Shown: positions 25,214 to 35,930, counted from the stretch's first letter. The stretch is 64,000 nt of DNA from Saccharopolyspora sp. SCSIO 74807 (GCF_037023755.1 NZ_CP146100.1:1800501-1864500); one strand, 5' to 3'. Notes: generated by a model not told the origin, from the sequence alone. Numbers and translations: made by a program.

Positions 25214-25500
25214 TTCGATCACCTCCTTTCCATTCGCATCGGCCTTTCCGGTCTCCGTAAGACGCACAGCGTGCCCTTCCGGTTCCACTCCGTCGAACTT
25301 TTTCCTTCGCGGCGCCCAGCGCGGCCCGCCGCGCACCGAGGTCCGCACCGTGTTCGGCCGGTGCGGACCCCGGTGCTCCACACCCCCAAAGCGGGCCGCG
25401 GCGCCTGCGGTGGCGTCCGCGCCGGCGCCGCGACCCACCTGCATTCCAGACCGATTCGGCCGCGCGCATTGCGCACAGGTGCGGAATCGTTCCGATTAAT

Positions 25501-25550
25501 CGCAAAAAAATGCGACAGGGCCGCCCGCGGAATCCGCGGACGGCCCTGTC
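25501..25550 (-). terminator. Rho-independent terminator of pckG
   Basis: A 17-bp stem with a single mismatch: GACAGGGCCGCCCGCGG (25514-25530), AAT loop, CCGCGGACGGCCCTGTC (25534-25550). On the minus strand it is followed by a run of seven T (complement of AAAAAAA at 25504-25510). It sits 15 bases after the pckG stop. Confidence 0.9.
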
Positions 25551-25564
25551 GCCGGTTGGTCAGG

Positions 25565-27382
25565 TCAGGCGCCGAGGCGCTGCTTGAGCGCCTCGAACTC
25601 GTCGCGCATCGAGGTCGGCAGGTCGTCACCGATGGTGTCGAACCACTCCTCGATCAGCGGCAGCTCGGACTTCCACTCCTCGACGTCGACGTGCAGCGCG
25701 GTGTCCACGTCCGCGCGCGGGGTGTCCAGCCCGGACAGGTCGATCTGGTCGCCCGCGGGCACCCGCCCGATCGCGGTGTCCTCCGCGGCCGCGTTGCCCT
25801 CGATCCGGTCGACGATCCACTTGAGCACCCGGGAGTTCTCCCCGAAACCGGGCCACACGATCTTCTTGCCGGACTCGTCGCGGCGGAACCAGTTCACGTA
25901 GAAGATCCGCGGCAGCTTGGAGGCGTCGGCCTCCTTGCCCACGTTGACCCAGTGCTGGAAGTAGTCGCCGACGTTGTAGCCGATGAACGGCAGCATGGCC
26001 ATCGGGTCGCGGCGCACCTCGCCGACCTTGCCGGCGGCCGCGGCGGTCTTCTCCGAGGACAGCGTGGCGCCCATGAAAACGCCGTGCTGCCAGTCGAACG
26101 CCTCGTTGACCAGCGGAACCGTGGTCTTGCGGCGGCCACCGAACAGGATCGCCGAGATCGGCACGCCCTGCGGGTCGTCCCACTCCGGCGCCAGGATCGG
26201 GCACTGCGACATCGGCGTGCAGTAGCGGGAGTTCGGGTGCGCGGCCTTCTCCTCGGAGTCCGGCGTCCAGTCCCGCTGCTTCCAGTCGGTGAGGTGCTGG
26301 GGCTCGCCCTCGTGGTCCTCCCACCACACGTCGCCGTCGTCGGTGAGCGCGACGTTGGTGAACAGCGAGTTGCCCTTCTCGATGGTGCGCATCGCGTTCG
26401 GGTTGGTCTTCCAGTTGGTGCCGGGCGCGACGCCGAAGAAGCCGGCCTCCGGGTTCACCGCGTACAGCCTGCCGTCGTCGCCGAAGCGCATCCACGCGAT
26501 GTCGTCGCCGAGGGTCTCGACCTTCCAGCCCGGGATGGTCGGTTCCAGCATCGCCAGGTTCGTCTTGCCGCAGGCCGACGGGAACGCCGCGGCGACGTAG
26601 TGGACCTTGTTCTCCGGGGAGATCAGCTTGAGGATCAGCATGTGCTCGGCGAGCCAGCCCTCGTCCCGGGCCATCGCCGAGGCGATCCGCAGCGAGTAGC
26701 ACTTCTTGCCCAGCAGCGCGTTGCCGCCGTAGCCGGAGCCGAAGCTCCAGATCATCCGCTCCTCGGGGAAGTGCGTGATGTACTTGGTGTCGTTGCAGGG
26801 CCACGGCACGTCCTGCTGGCCCGGCTCCAACGGGGCGCCCACCGAGTGCAGCGCCGGTACGAAGTCACCGTCGGTGCCCAGCTTGTCCAGCACCTTCGAG
26901 CCCATCCGGGTCATGATGTGCATCGAGGTGACGACGTAGGCGGTGTCGGTGATCTCCACGCCCAGCTTCGGCTCGTCGGCGTCCAGCGGGCCCATGCAGA
27001 ACGGGATGACGTACATGGTGCGACCGCGCATCGAGCCCCGGTAGAGCTCGGTCATGATCGCCTTCATCTCGTCGGGCTGCATCCAGTTGTTCGTCACGCC
27101 CGAGTCCTTGCGTTCCCGGGAGCAGATGAACGTGCGCTCCTCGACGCGCGCCACGTCGCTGGGGTCCGATGCGGCCCAGAAGGAATTCGGCTTCTTCTCC
27201 AGCCGTTCGAAGGTGCCCGCCGCGACCAGCTCGTCGGTCAGCCGGTTCCACTCCTCTTGCGAGCCGTCGCACCACACCACACGGTCGGGCGTGGTCAGCT
27301 CGGCGACCTCGCGCACCCACGACAGCAGGCGCTCGTGCGTGGTCGGTGCCTGGTCGAGACCGGGGATGGTCAATGCGGTCAT
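25565..27382 (-). CDS. pckG: Phosphoenolpyruvate carboxykinase (GTP)
   Basis: Interconverts oxaloacetate + GTP and PEP + CO2 + GDP, the gluconeogenic/anaplerotic node. 605 residues, standard for the GTP class. The nucleotide P-loop is [16 protein letters not shown], with the hyper-reactive Cys typical of GTP enzymes. [45 protein letters not shown] and [14 protein letters not shown] are invariant family segments. The start at 27382 ([10 protein letters not shown]) fits relatives; upstream in-frame Met codons would add an unrelated arginine-rich extension. Single gene with its own terminator. This is the pckA of M. tuberculosis nomenclature (Rv0211). Confidence 0.96.
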   Translation of the reverse strand: MTALTIPGLDQAPTTHERLLSWVREVAELTTPDRVVWCDGSQEEWNRLTDELVAAGTFERLEKKPNSFWAASDPSDVARVEERTFICSRERKDSGVTNNWMQPDEMKAIMTELYRGSMRGRTMYVIPFCMGPLDADEPKLGVEITDTAYVVTSMHIMTRMGSKVLDKLGTDGDFVPALHSVGAPLEPGQQDVPWPCNDTKYITHFPEERMIWSFGSGYGGNALLGKKCYSLRIASAMARDEGWLAEHMLILKLISPENKVHYVAAAFPSACGKTNLAMLEPTIPGWKVETLGDDIAWMRFGDDGRLYAVNPEAGFFGVAPGTNWKTNPNAMRTIEKGNSLFTNVALTDDGDVWWEDHEGEPQHLTDWKQRDWTPDSEEKAAHPNSRYCTPMSQCPILAPEWDDPQGVPISAILFGGRRKTTVPLVNEAFDWQHGVFMGATLSSEKTAAAAGKVGEVRRDPMAMLPFIGYNVGDYFQHWVNVGKEADASKLPRIFYVNWFRRDESGKKIVWPGFGENSRVLKWIVDRIEGNAAAEDTAIGRVPAGDQIDLSGLDTPRADVDTALHVDVEEWKSELPLIEEWFDTIGDDLPTSMRDEFEALKQRLGA

Positions 27383-27749
27383 CGCTTCGTGTCTCCTGAC
27401 TGGGCGCCACAGCCCGGAATCCGGACCGGCGGCGACGGTGCCACCGGCGTGTTCAGAGAATGCTCCGCCCCGCCCGCGGAGAACGGGCGGTGCGGAAAAG
27501 GGATGCATCGAGGCTAACGGTGCCGGGCGCTCGCAATGGAGATCAGCTGTGTCGGTTCTCTCACAGGAACGATAAGGGGATCGATTCAGAACCACTTCGA
27601 CGCATAGGTCTAGACGAAAATTCGGCCGTGCCGAGCCGATGATGACCAAGGATTTCCGGCGAAGCGGACAGTCGTGCGAACGACGGGTGACGCGGGATCG
27701 ACCACCGGATGGCGGTTGCCCGGGCCGCGCACGCCCGCGGGCGCCGCGC
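27383..27749. other. Upstream region of pckG, no gene seen
   Basis: 367 bases between the pckG start and the 3' end of the GGDEF-EAL gene, both on the minus strand. It must hold the pckG promoter; no unambiguous hexamers or operator could be assigned by eye. Confidence 0.4.
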
Positions 27750-30239
27750 TCAACCGCCCGGTGGAACGCGAAGTCGTTCCACCGGGCCGGGTTTGCCGAA
27801 GTAGAAACCTTGCGCCTCGTCGCAGTCGAGCGCGCGCAGCACCTCGAGCTGCGCAGCCGTCTCGACGCCTTCCGCGACCACGACCACGCCCAGCGAGTGC
27901 GCCATCGCGATGATGCTGCTGACGATGGTGTGCAGCTCGTGCGAACCGGCGAGGTCGGTGACGAACGAGCGGTCGACCTTGAGGCTGTCCAGCGGCAGCC
28001 GCCGCAGCTGGGCCAGCGAGGAGTACCCGGTCCCGAAGTCGTCGATCGCCAGGTGCACTCCCAGATCGCGCAACCCGGTCAGGATTCCCGCGGCCCCCGC
28101 GGGATCCTGCATGATCACGTTCTCGGTGATCTCCAGGCACAGCGTGTGCGCGGGCAGGCCGGTCTCCGCGAGCGACTGCCGGACGAGCGCGGGCAGGTGC
28201 GGGTCTTTGAGCTGGCGCGGCGAGAGGTTCGCGTTCAGCCGCAGCTCGCCGCCGCGGCGCTCGCGTTCGGCGGCGAGCTGGCGCAGTGCGGTGCGCAGCA
28301 TGTGCGCGCCGATCGAGTTGATCAGCTCGCTCTGTTCGGCCAGCGGGATGAACTCGGCCGGGGAAACCGTGCCGTGGTCCGGGTGCTGCCAGCGCAACAG
28401 TCCCTCCACGGCGACGGTGCCTTCGGTGCGCAGGTCGACGATCGGTTGGTAGGCGACCCAGAGCTGGTCCTGCGCAACGGCGTGCCGCAGGTCCTGCTCC
28501 AAGATCATGTGCCGCTGCACCCGTTCCCGGAGTTCGACGTCGAAGAACGCGTGGCCACCGCCGCCCCGCGCCTTGGCCCGGTACATGGCGACGTCCGCGT
28601 CCCGCAGCACGTCCGGACCGTCCCGCCCGTCGTCCGGCAGCGAGACCAGCACTCCGATGCTGCCGTTCACGTGCAGCGGCCTGCCCTCCACGTGGATCGG
28701 CCGGGTCAGTTCCCGCAGCAGGCGGTCGCTGAGCGCGGCGAGCGCGCCGTGGTCGGGTTCGTCCAGGACCAGCACCACGAACTCGTCCCCGCCCAGCCTG
28801 CCGACCTGAGCCCCTTCCGGCACCGCCCGCACCAGCCGTGCCCCGACGGTGCGCAGCACTTCGTCACCGGCAGCGTGCCCGAGCGAATCGTTGATGAGCT
28901 TGAAGTTGTCCAGGTCGACGAACAGCACGGCGATCGGGTGCGTCCGCGAGTCGTCCGCCCAGTGGCGCAGCACCTGCGTGCGGTTGGCCAGGTCGGTGAG
29001 CGGGTCGTGGGTGGCCTGGTACTCCAAGCGCTCCCGCGCGGCCCGGGTCTCGGTGACGTCGGTGAACGAGACGACCACCGCGTGCGGAGCCGTTTCCTGC
29101 GGGTTCAGCGCTCGCGAGGTGACCGCGAGCCACACGTTGCGACCGTCGGCCCGCTCGAAGCACACGACGCGGGAGTTCACCGGCTCCCCGGTCTGCTGCG
29201 TCGGCATCGCCAGGTGGTTGCGCCGCAGCACCGCCCCGGACTCGTCGTGCACCGGCCAGGCCGCGGGCGATGAGCCGACGATCTCGGACTCGGACGCGCC
29301 GAAGACCTGCTGCGCCGCCGGGTTGGCCGACTCGATGGTGCCGGTCTGGCCGACCACGAGCACGCCCTCGTCGAGCGCTGCGACGACGGTGGCGAAGTCC
29401 TGTTCGGCCCGCCGCCGCTCCGCTTCCTCGTGCCGGGCCAGGTCCTGCTGCATCTGCGCGATCCGGCGGGATTCGCTCAGTATCCGGGCGCGCATCGTCT
29501 CGACGGCGCGGGCGAGCGTGGTCAGCTCCGACGGTCCCGTCTCGCGGACCTGCCGGTCGAGGTCCCCTTCGGCCACCTGGTCGACGTCGGACACCAGCGC
29601 GCGCAGCGGTCTCGTGAGCGATCTGCGCAGCATCAGGACCACTACGGCGGCGACGACGAAGGCGACCAGCACCGTGGCCGTGGTCAACCAGGTGGCCGTG
29701 GCGCGCGCGGCCGATGCCTTGGCGGATTCGTCCGAGGCCAGCCGGCCGATCCGGGTGTGCAGCTCGGCCAGTTCGGTGCGCAGCGTGTCGAACTGGTGCG
29801 GCGACTGCTCCGGCCCGCCCGGACTGGGCCTGCCCTCGACTTGCGGTCGTGCGGACTGCTCGCGCCATGCGCGGGCGGCCGCCTGGACGCTGTCCAGCAG
29901 CTGCATCGTCGTCGGGTCGTCGGCGAGCTGCAGATCGATGATCCCGGTCAGCCGCGCCGCGTCCGCCTGCGCATCGCGGTAGGTGCGCAGGAACGACGGA
30001 TCACGGGTGAGCAGGTAGCCGCCCAGTGCGTTGGACTGGTCCGAGTAGGCAGTGCTCAGCTCGGTGACGGCCGTTTCGGCCGGGAGGATGACGGTGGTCA
30101 GCCGGGTGGTCGCGGCTCCGGCCTGCTGCCAGAACCCGAGGGTCGACGCGGCTACGACGCCGATCAGCAACACGAGGACGGCGACCAGCAGGTGGACCCG
30201 TCGCACCAGCGAGGACCGTGCGCGCCGTAGCCAGGCCAC
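27750..30239 (-). CDS. Membrane PAS-GGDEF-EAL protein (cyclic-di-GMP metabolism)
   Basis: 829 residues. TM helix 1 (about 14-36), an extracytoplasmic helical sensor resembling CHASE3 (about 37-180), TM helix 2 (about 183-205), HAMP, a PAS domain ([20 protein letters not shown]), GGDEF (catalytic motif intact: [11 protein letters not shown]) and EAL ([41 protein letters not shown], so metal and base residues are present). It could therefore both make and degrade c-di-GMP; sequence alone does not tell which dominates. It is probably a sensor for an envelope or small-molecule signal. Monocistronic or loosely linked to the upstream DxDxDG gene (111-base gap). Confidence 0.92.
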   Translation of the reverse strand: MAWLRRARSSLVRRVHLLVAVLVLLIGVVAASTLGFWQQAGAATTRLTTVILPAETAVTELSTAYSDQSNALGGYLLTRDPSFLRTYRDAQADAARLTGIIDLQLADDPTTMQLLDSVQAAARAWREQSARPQVEGRPSPGGPEQSPHQFDTLRTELAELHTRIGRLASDESAKASAARATATWLTTATVLVAFVVAAVVVLMLRRSLTRPLRALVSDVDQVAEGDLDRQVRETGPSELTTLARAVETMRARILSESRRIAQMQQDLARHEEAERRRAEQDFATVVAALDEGVLVVGQTGTIESANPAAQQVFGASESEIVGSSPAAWPVHDESGAVLRRNHLAMPTQQTGEPVNSRVVCFERADGRNVWLAVTSRALNPQETAPHAVVVSFTDVTETRAARERLEYQATHDPLTDLANRTQVLRHWADDSRTHPIAVLFVDLDNFKLINDSLGHAAGDEVLRTVGARLVRAVPEGAQVGRLGGDEFVVLVLDEPDHGALAALSDRLLRELTRPIHVEGRPLHVNGSIGVLVSLPDDGRDGPDVLRDADVAMYRAKARGGGGHAFFDVELRERVQRHMILEQDLRHAVAQDQLWVAYQPIVDLRTEGTVAVEGLLRWQHPDHGTVSPAEFIPLAEQSELINSIGAHMLRTALRQLAAERERRGGELRLNANLSPRQLKDPHLPALVRQSLAETGLPAHTLCLEITENVIMQDPAGAAGILTGLRDLGVHLAIDDFGTGYSSLAQLRRLPLDSLKVDRSFVTDLAGSHELHTIVSSIIAMAHSLGVVVVAEGVETAAQLEVLRALDCDEAQGFYFGKPGPVERLRVPPGG

Positions 30240-30350
30240 GGCCGCAGCGTAAGTGCCGAGCGATTCGCGGGCGACTCGCGCTCGCCGCGATCGGGAACGG
30301 CGCGATCGGGATGACGTGGCCGGGCGAGCCGTCGCCGCGGGCGCGCGGCG

Positions 30351-31028
30351 TCAGGCCCAGGCGGTGCCCGGAGCGGGCCGCGCGGCGGGTCCGTCGGCAG
30401 GCGCGGGCGGCGGATCGAAGGTCCAGGTCGCGTCGTCGGTCGCGACGGCAGGCGGATGCGGTTCGGCGGTGTAGCGGCCGTTGTGGTCCAGGTGGCCCTG
30501 CTCGACGAGCGTCCACTGCCCGTCGCCGGTGTGCTGGGTGATGGTGACCTCGCCCGCGTCGCCGATCTCCACCAGCTGGTCGGCCGAGCCATCTCCGTCC
30601 ACGTCGGTGGCCAGCAGCGTCGCGGTGCCGGTGGTGACCACCGCGGTGTCCGGGTTCCCGTCGTTGTCGGTGTCCTCGGTGGCCGGGCCGATCGGCCGGT
30701 CGCCGTGCGGCGTGTCGATCACCATCGACTGCTCGTCCTGCGGCGGGGCGGGGTGTTGTTCGGGCCGTTCGGCGACCCAGTCGCCGGAGGCCGGATCGAA
30801 CCGGGCTTGACCCACGACGGTGCCGTCGGCGCGCACGGTCTGCATGACGTCGGCATCGCCGTCGGCGTTCTCGTCGATGTAGGCGACGTGGCCGTCGTCG
30901 GTCAGCACGGTCACGGTGTCGTCCACGCCGTCGCCATCGAGGTCGTAGTTCGCCTCTGCGGTGTACTCCTGCCCTTCGACGGTGACCTTGATGTCGCCGT
31001 CGCCCGCACCGGTCTCCTCGATGTACAT
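30351..31028 (-). CDS. Acidic protein with DxDxDG repeats, function unknown
   Basis: 225 residues starting at 31028 with GAGGGG before the ATG. It carries four Asp-rich calcium-loop-like motifs: YDLDGDGVDD (about residue 28), DENADGDADV, EDTDNDGNPD and TDVDGDGSADQ, each followed by a beta-prone stretch. These resemble EF-hand/dockerin or thrombospondin type-3 loops. There is no signal peptide or membrane helix, so it appears cytosolic unless exported non-classically. The C-terminus is Pro/Ala-rich. Probably Ca2+-binding (inferred). It precedes the c-di-GMP gene on the same strand. Confidence 0.7.
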   Translation of the reverse strand: MYIEETGAGDGDIKVTVEGQEYTAEANYDLDGDGVDDTVTVLTDDGHVAYIDENADGDADVMQTVRADGTVVGQARFDPASGDWVAERPEQHPAPPQDEQSMVIDTPHGDRPIGPATEDTDNDGNPDTAVVTTGTATLLATDVDGDGSADQLVEIGDAGEVTITQHTGDGQWTLVEQGHLDHNGRYTAEPHPPAVATDDATWTFDPPPAPADGPAARPAPGTAWA

Positions 31029-31175
31029 GCGCCCCTCGATTCGGCTAGCTGCCACCGTGCGTTCAACTCCTGCGACGCAGCGTAGAGCGCGGCGGTTCCA
31101 TCGCGACACCCGATCGGCGCGATCGAGCCGGTGACGGCGGGAATCCACCCGGTGTCCGGCGGTGTTCGCCATGAC

Positions 31176-32117
31176 ATGGCCAAGGCTGTTGTCGCCACCG
31201 GCTTCGGTGGCCCAGAGAATCTGTCCGTCGTCGACGTCGACGTGCCCGACCCGGGACCGGGGCAGGTGACGGTCGAGCCCCGGGCGATCGGGGTGAACCC
31301 GATCGACTTCAAGCTCTACAGCGGCGCGTTCGGGGAGGACCCCGGCAAGCTGCCGATGCGGCTCGGGCACGAACTGGCCGGTGTGGTCACCGCCGCCGGG
31401 CCGGACGCCCACGGCAAGGACGGGCCGCTCGCGGTCGGCGACGAGGTGGTGGTGCACCCGGCTCCCGGTGCGTACGCGAGCGCGGTGACCGTCTCGGCGG
31501 CGAACGCCGTGTCCAAGCCCGCGGAGGTGTCCTGGGAAGACGCCGCCGGGCTGCTGCTGGCCGGCTCGACCGCGGTGCACATGCTTTCGCTGACCGGCAC
31601 GCCGCACGGCAAGACGCTGCTGGTGCACGGTGTTTCCGGCGCGGTCGGGCTGCTGGCCGCGCAGCTGGCGCTGGAAGCGGGGTCCGAAGTGGTCGGCACC
31701 GCGGGCGAGTCGCGGCACGCCGCGCTGCGCGAGCGCGGGATCACGCCGGTCGCCTACGGTCCCGGACTGACCGATCGGGTGCGCGCCGCGGCACCGTCCG
31801 AGGTCGTCGGCGTGGTCGACGCGGTCGGTACCGACGAGGCGATCGACACCTCGCTGGAACTGGTGGATCCGGAGCGGATCGTCACCGCGGCCGCGTTCCA
31901 CCGGGCCGACGACGGGATCAAGCCGGTGGGTGGCGGCCCCGGCGCGGACCCGGGCACCGAGGTCCGCGGCAACGCGTGGCGGCGACTGTTCCAGCTCGCC
32001 GCGCAGGGGCGGCTGGAGTTGCCGATCGCGCGGACGTTCCCGCTCACCGAGGCGGCCGAGGCGCATCGGCTCTCGATCGACGGCCACCCCGGCGGAAAGC
32101 TCGTGCTGCTGCCCTGA
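31176..32117 (+). CDS. NADPH:quinone-type oxidoreductase (MDR superfamily)
   Basis: 313 residues, zinc-less medium-chain reductase. N-terminal GroES-like domain (MAKAVVATGFGGPENLSVVDV, LGHELAGVVTAAGPDA), then a Rossmann domain with LLVHGVSGAVGLLAAQLALEAGSEVVGTA as the NADPH-binding stretch. The four structural-zinc Cys of alcohol dehydrogenases are absent. ATG at 31176 begins the fold; a GTG at 31131 would add 15 unrelated residues. It reduces quinones or enones; the physiological substrate is unknown. Single gene, followed by a hairpin. Confidence 0.87.
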   Translation: MAKAVVATGFGGPENLSVVDVDVPDPGPGQVTVEPRAIGVNPIDFKLYSGAFGEDPGKLPMRLGHELAGVVTAAGPDAHGKDGPLAVGDEVVVHPAPGAYASAVTVSAANAVSKPAEVSWEDAAGLLLAGSTAVHMLSLTGTPHGKTLLVHGVSGAVGLLAAQLALEAGSEVVGTAGESRHAALRERGITPVAYGPGLTDRVRAAAPSEVVGVVDAVGTDEAIDTSLELVDPERIVTAAAFHRADDGIKPVGGGPGADPGTEVRGNAWRRLFQLAAQGRLELPIARTFPLTEAAEAHRLSIDGHPGGKLVLLP

Positions 32118-32126
32118 TCCGCTTCC

Positions 32127-32158
32127 GGTGCGCGCGGTCCGCCCGGGCCGTGCGCACC
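32127..32158. terminator. Hairpin terminator
   Basis: GGTGCGCGCGG (32127-32137) pairs with CCGTGCGCACC (32148-32158) with one mismatch and a 10-base loop, between the convergent oxidoreductase and GTPase genes. Confidence 0.6.
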
Positions 32159-32163
32159 GCGCG

Positions 32164-34032
32164 TCATTCGGCGTGGTCGCGCAAGGCGCGCACGGAGCGC
32201 AGCAGTTGCTCGGCGCGGTCGCGGCCCGCCTGGGCCTCCTGGAGCCTGCGGTTCGCGGTCCGCAGCCGGTCGCCGCGTTCGGCGGCGTCCATCTTCAGCG
32301 CCTTGTCGACCTCCCGAACCTGCTCGTCGATCGACTCGATGCGCCTGCTCAGCGCGTCGTCCAGGGCCAGCGACAACTGCTGCTCGGCGTCGATGAGCTG
32401 CTCGGAGACCAATTGGTCCAGCGCGGAACGCGCGTCCGCGATCGCCTCGGTGAGCCACTGCTTGAAGTGCTGCTTGTCCGCCGCGTGCTTGCGGGTGCGC
32501 GCCATCCACCACCCGGCGCCGAGCCCGAGCACGATCGTCACCGGCAGCACCACCGGGTTCAGCACCGCCACCCCGACCCCGGCCAGCGGCATCGCCGCGG
32601 CCCGGCCGAGCCCCAGCCCGCCGGACACGCCCATGAACACCAGCAGCTTGTCCTCCGCGGTCGGCGGTCGCTTGTCCGGTGGGCGCAGCGCGATCGGCGA
32701 CTGCGCGCCGCGGGCGAACTGGGAGCGGATCACGTCCAGCTCCTCCGCGGAGAACAGCTCCGCCAGCGCGACCTCGGCGACCTTCGCCAGCCGCGCGGAC
32801 AGCAGCGCCGAGACCCGCGAGGACACCATCTGCAGCGCCGCGTCGACCTGCGCGGGCAGTTCGCCGAGGGTGACCCGGTCGGCGCCGTCGATGGTGCGGC
32901 GGAACCAGCTCTGCACCTCGCGCATCTGCCGGGTCACCTCGTGACCTGCTTCCACCCGGGTGCGCTGGATCTCGCCGCGCAGCTTCACCTGCCAGCCGCG
33001 GGTGGCGGAGCGGCGGGTGGCGGCGAGTTCGTCGCGGCGCGCGCGCAGCGACTCGGCCTCGTCCGCGCCGACGGTCAGCGCGCGCTTCTCCGCCTCCAGC
33101 CGCGCGATCAGCTCTCCGAGCACAGTGGACAGCGCGCGCATCGTGTTGGCCTCGCCGAGCATCGCGGCGCGACCGCCGACGAGCTGCACCAGCGCGGAAC
33201 GCAGCTCGGCGACACCGGAGCGCTCGCGCAGCAGCTCGGCCGCCTGCTCGCTCGGCGCTTGCGCGGCCAGCTGCAGCATCCGCGCGGAGACCGGGTGGAT
33301 CGGCACTTCGGCGAACCGCGGGGCGTGTTCGGCCAGCAGCTTGCGGTCCTGCTCCAGCACCTGCCGCCAGCTGCGGTGCTGGTCGGTCTTGGCCAGCGCG
33401 AACACCACGGTCTCCACCCGGTCGGCGGCGCGGTGCAGGAATTCGAGCTCTCCGCGGGTGAACGGGGCGGCGGCGTCGATGACGAACAGCAGCGCGGTTC
33501 CCGCCGAGGCCGCCTCCGCGGCGAGCTCGCCGTGCACCGAGTCCAGCCCGCCGACCCCTGGAGTGTCCACAATGGTCAGCTCGGTGAGCGTGTCCAGCGG
33601 CGCGTGCACGCTCAGGTGCCGCGGCGGCAGCCTGCCCTCCGGGAGTTCGTGGCGCACCGAGGCCCAAGCGGGCAGTTCGGCCACGTCGAACTCCACCGGT
33701 TCGGACTGCGCCGGGTAGTGCGCGGATCCGCACCACCGCTGCCCGTGCCGGAACTCCAGGTAGGTCGAAGTGGCCACCGCGGCGTCCACAGGGGACAGAT
33801 CGGGGTGCCCGAGCAGCGCGTTCACCAAGGAGCTCTTGCCGCGATTGGTCTCGCCGACCACGACCACGCTGGGCACGTCCGGGCGCGAGCGGCGCACCTC
33901 CTCGGCCCATTCCGCCGCGTCCGGGGCGGCCTGGCGAAGCAGCGCGAACAGCTTGTCCCGGGTCTGCTTGACCTGCTGCGGCAGCGCGGTCGCCGCTGCG
34001 GGCACCCCGGTCGCCGGGCCGGCCGAAGTCAT
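32164..34032 (-). CDS. Dynamin-like GTPase (IniA-like)
   Basis: 622 residues. GTPase domain: P-loop GETNRGKSSLVNALLG (about 60-75), G3 TIVDTPGVGGLDSV, G4-like FALAKTDQ. A long helical middle follows. A hydrophobic hairpin lies near 470-510 (LAGVGVAVLNPVVLPVTIVLGLGAGWW), likely a membrane-insertion paddle, then a C-terminal coiled coil (RIESIDEQVREVDKALKMD). Bacterial dynamins of this kind remodel membranes: IniA in mycobacteria, DynA/DynB in Streptomyces sporulation septa. It is preceded by a second dynamin gene on the same strand, so a two-subunit machine is likely. Confidence 0.88.
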   Translation of the reverse strand: MTSAGPATGVPAAATALPQQVKQTRDKLFALLRQAAPDAAEWAEEVRRSRPDVPSVVVVGETNRGKSSLVNALLGHPDLSPVDAAVATSTYLEFRHGQRWCGSAHYPAQSEPVEFDVAELPAWASVRHELPEGRLPPRHLSVHAPLDTLTELTIVDTPGVGGLDSVHGELAAEAASAGTALLFVIDAAAPFTRGELEFLHRAADRVETVVFALAKTDQHRSWRQVLEQDRKLLAEHAPRFAEVPIHPVSARMLQLAAQAPSEQAAELLRERSGVAELRSALVQLVGGRAAMLGEANTMRALSTVLGELIARLEAEKRALTVGADEAESLRARRDELAATRRSATRGWQVKLRGEIQRTRVEAGHEVTRQMREVQSWFRRTIDGADRVTLGELPAQVDAALQMVSSRVSALLSARLAKVAEVALAELFSAEELDVIRSQFARGAQSPIALRPPDKRPPTAEDKLLVFMGVSGGLGLGRAAAMPLAGVGVAVLNPVVLPVTIVLGLGAGWWMARTRKHAADKQHFKQWLTEAIADARSALDQLVSEQLIDAEQQLSLALDDALSRRIESIDEQVREVDKALKMDAAERGDRLRTANRRLQEAQAGRDRAEQLLRSVRALRDHAE

Positions 34033-34203
34033 CTGCTGGCACTCCTGTCGCTGGGTCGCCTCGCGCTGGTTCCGCGCGGGCGTGAATGTACCCGCGACGG
34101 CGCCGCGCGCGGCCGGTTCCCACGCCTCCGTTCGGGGAGTGGGCGCGGCCGCGCGAGCTCTGCGCAGGCGGATCCGGTCGGCGCGCCGCCGTGCCGAGGA
34201 AGC

Positions 34204-35751
34204 TCAGCCGTTGCGCAGTTCCTGCCAGATCAAGAAGTAAGCCCGGTGCACCACGTAGCCGACGCGGGCCTGCGCCGGAGTCGCTCCGAACGAGGTGAAC
34301 GAGCGCCACCAGGTCGCGCGCTCCATCGCGTAGTCGACCAGCGCCTGCCGTTCCTTCCCGGCCAGGCCCAGCCGCTCCGCGGTGCCGGAGCTCCCGCCGA
34401 CCCGCAGCACTTCTTCGGCCAGATCTTCCGGCAACGTCACCGCGCCCGAGCTGACCAGCGTCAACGCCTCCAGCAGCTGCAGCTGGTGCGCTTCCGGGCG
34501 GGACAGCAGCAGTTCGATCGCGTCGTGCACCCTTGCCTGGTCGTCGGAGGCGTGCGCCAGCGCGGTCAGCGACGCGAGCCCGGCAGCGGCCTTGATCCCG
34601 TCCGCGCGGGCGCGGAACACGTCGTCCAACCGGTGCAGCACCCCGTCCAGCCCGCAGGCGTCGCGCAGCGTCCGCCGCAACGCGCCCGCGGTGATCTCCG
34701 GATCGTCGTCCACCGCGGCCAGCGCCCGCCGGATCCCGTGCAGGTCCAGCCGCGCCAGCAGCCCTTCCCGCTCGTCCGCGGGGATCTCGCACTCCCAGCC
34801 GGTGAACAGGTCGGCCGACAGCAGCAGGGTCTGCCGGGTCTCCGCGTCCAGCGCGGCGAGCCGGTGCAGCACGTCCGCGTCGGCCGAGCTGAACCCGCCC
34901 GCCTCCGCGGTCTCCGCGAGCAGCCCGATCACCGGCAGCACGTCGGCCACCCGCGGACCCAGCAGGCCGGCCTGCTCGGCAGCCAGCAGCTCCGCGGCCC
35001 GCCAGGTGTCCCCGCCGGAATCGGGCACCGAGTCCGGTTCGACCGTGTCGGCCTTGTTCAGCACCGCGATCGCGTTCACCGGTCCGGCCTCCCGGCCCGC
35101 GGTCGCGGCGGTGAACGCGGCCAGCGCCTGCTGGTCGTCGGCGCGCACCGCCTGGGTGACCACGTAGAGCACCGCCTCGGCCCCTGCGACCGCGTTGCGC
35201 GAGACCGGGTCCAGCTCGTCCGAGTCCGACTCCGAGTCGGGATCCGGGTCCAGGGCACCGAGCAGCTGCTCGGTCCGGGCCACCGAGGCCGCGTCCAGCG
35301 AACCCAGTCCAGGCGTGTCGATGACGGTGAGATCGCGCAGCACCGCGTTGGTCAGGTACGCCTCCAGGTGCGAGACCCGCTCCGGTTCGACGCCGAGATC
35401 GGCCGGGATGCCGCCGTCGGCGTCGAACGGCAGCGCCTGCTTCTCGCCGTCGTGGAAGACCACCTCGACCCGGTCCACCGTGCCGTACTGGAAGCGGGTC
35501 ACCAGCCGGGTGCACTCGCCCACGTCCGTCGGCGCGACGCGTCGTCCGATCAGCGCGTTGACCAGCGTGGACTTGCCGGATTTGATCCGGCCGGCCACGG
35601 CGACCTGCAACGGCGCGGCCAGCCTGCGCAGCACTTCGTCGAAACCTTCCGCGGTGCGCTGCGAAACCTCCGGCCGCAGGCCGGTGCACATCCGGGCGAC
35701 CGCGGCCGAGAGCGGACCGGGCCAGTTCTGCTGTTCGACCGGCGAGCTCAC
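34204..35751 (-). CDS. Dynamin-like GTPase (IniC-like)
   Basis: 515 residues. P-loop AVAGRIKSGKSTLVNALIG (about 52-70), a G2-like TDVGECTRLVTRF, G3 LTVIDTPGLGSLDAAS and G4 LNKADTVEP: a complete G domain followed by a helical stalk. An acidic insert (DPDPDSESDSDELD) sits between G3 and G4. No obvious transmembrane hairpin, unlike its partner, as in IniC versus IniA. It is the promoter-proximal gene of the pair (171-base gap). The partners probably co-assemble on membranes; this is inferred from paired occurrence in actinobacteria. Confidence 0.88.
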   Translation of the reverse strand: MSSPVEQQNWPGPLSAAVARMCTGLRPEVSQRTAEGFDEVLRRLAAPLQVAVAGRIKSGKSTLVNALIGRRVAPTDVGECTRLVTRFQYGTVDRVEVVFHDGEKQALPFDADGGIPADLGVEPERVSHLEAYLTNAVLRDLTVIDTPGLGSLDAASVARTEQLLGALDPDPDSESDSDELDPVSRNAVAGAEAVLYVVTQAVRADDQQALAAFTAATAGREAGPVNAIAVLNKADTVEPDSVPDSGGDTWRAAELLAAEQAGLLGPRVADVLPVIGLLAETAEAGGFSSADADVLHRLAALDAETRQTLLLSADLFTGWECEIPADEREGLLARLDLHGIRRALAAVDDDPEITAGALRRTLRDACGLDGVLHRLDDVFRARADGIKAAAGLASLTALAHASDDQARVHDAIELLLSRPEAHQLQLLEALTLVSSGAVTLPEDLAEEVLRVGGSSGTAERLGLAGKERQALVDYAMERATWWRSFTSFGATPAQARVGYVVHRAYFLIWQELRNG

Positions 35752-35930
35752 CCCTGCCCCCTGTGTGCCTGTCCGGTCCGGGTGCCTGTTCCCCCTGCGT
35801 ACGTGGAACCGAACGCCGACATCTTGCCATGCGGCCGAGCCGCGGCCCGATCACCCGGTTTGTCCGGGGATCTTGCCGGGAACACCGTCGAGTGCACGGA
35901 CATGCGCACTCCGCGACGGAAAGGAGTTCG

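Noticed and set aside
24995-27517. 840-codon plus-strand frame opposite pckG
   Set aside because: pckG is unambiguous on the minus strand; the frame crosses two terminators.
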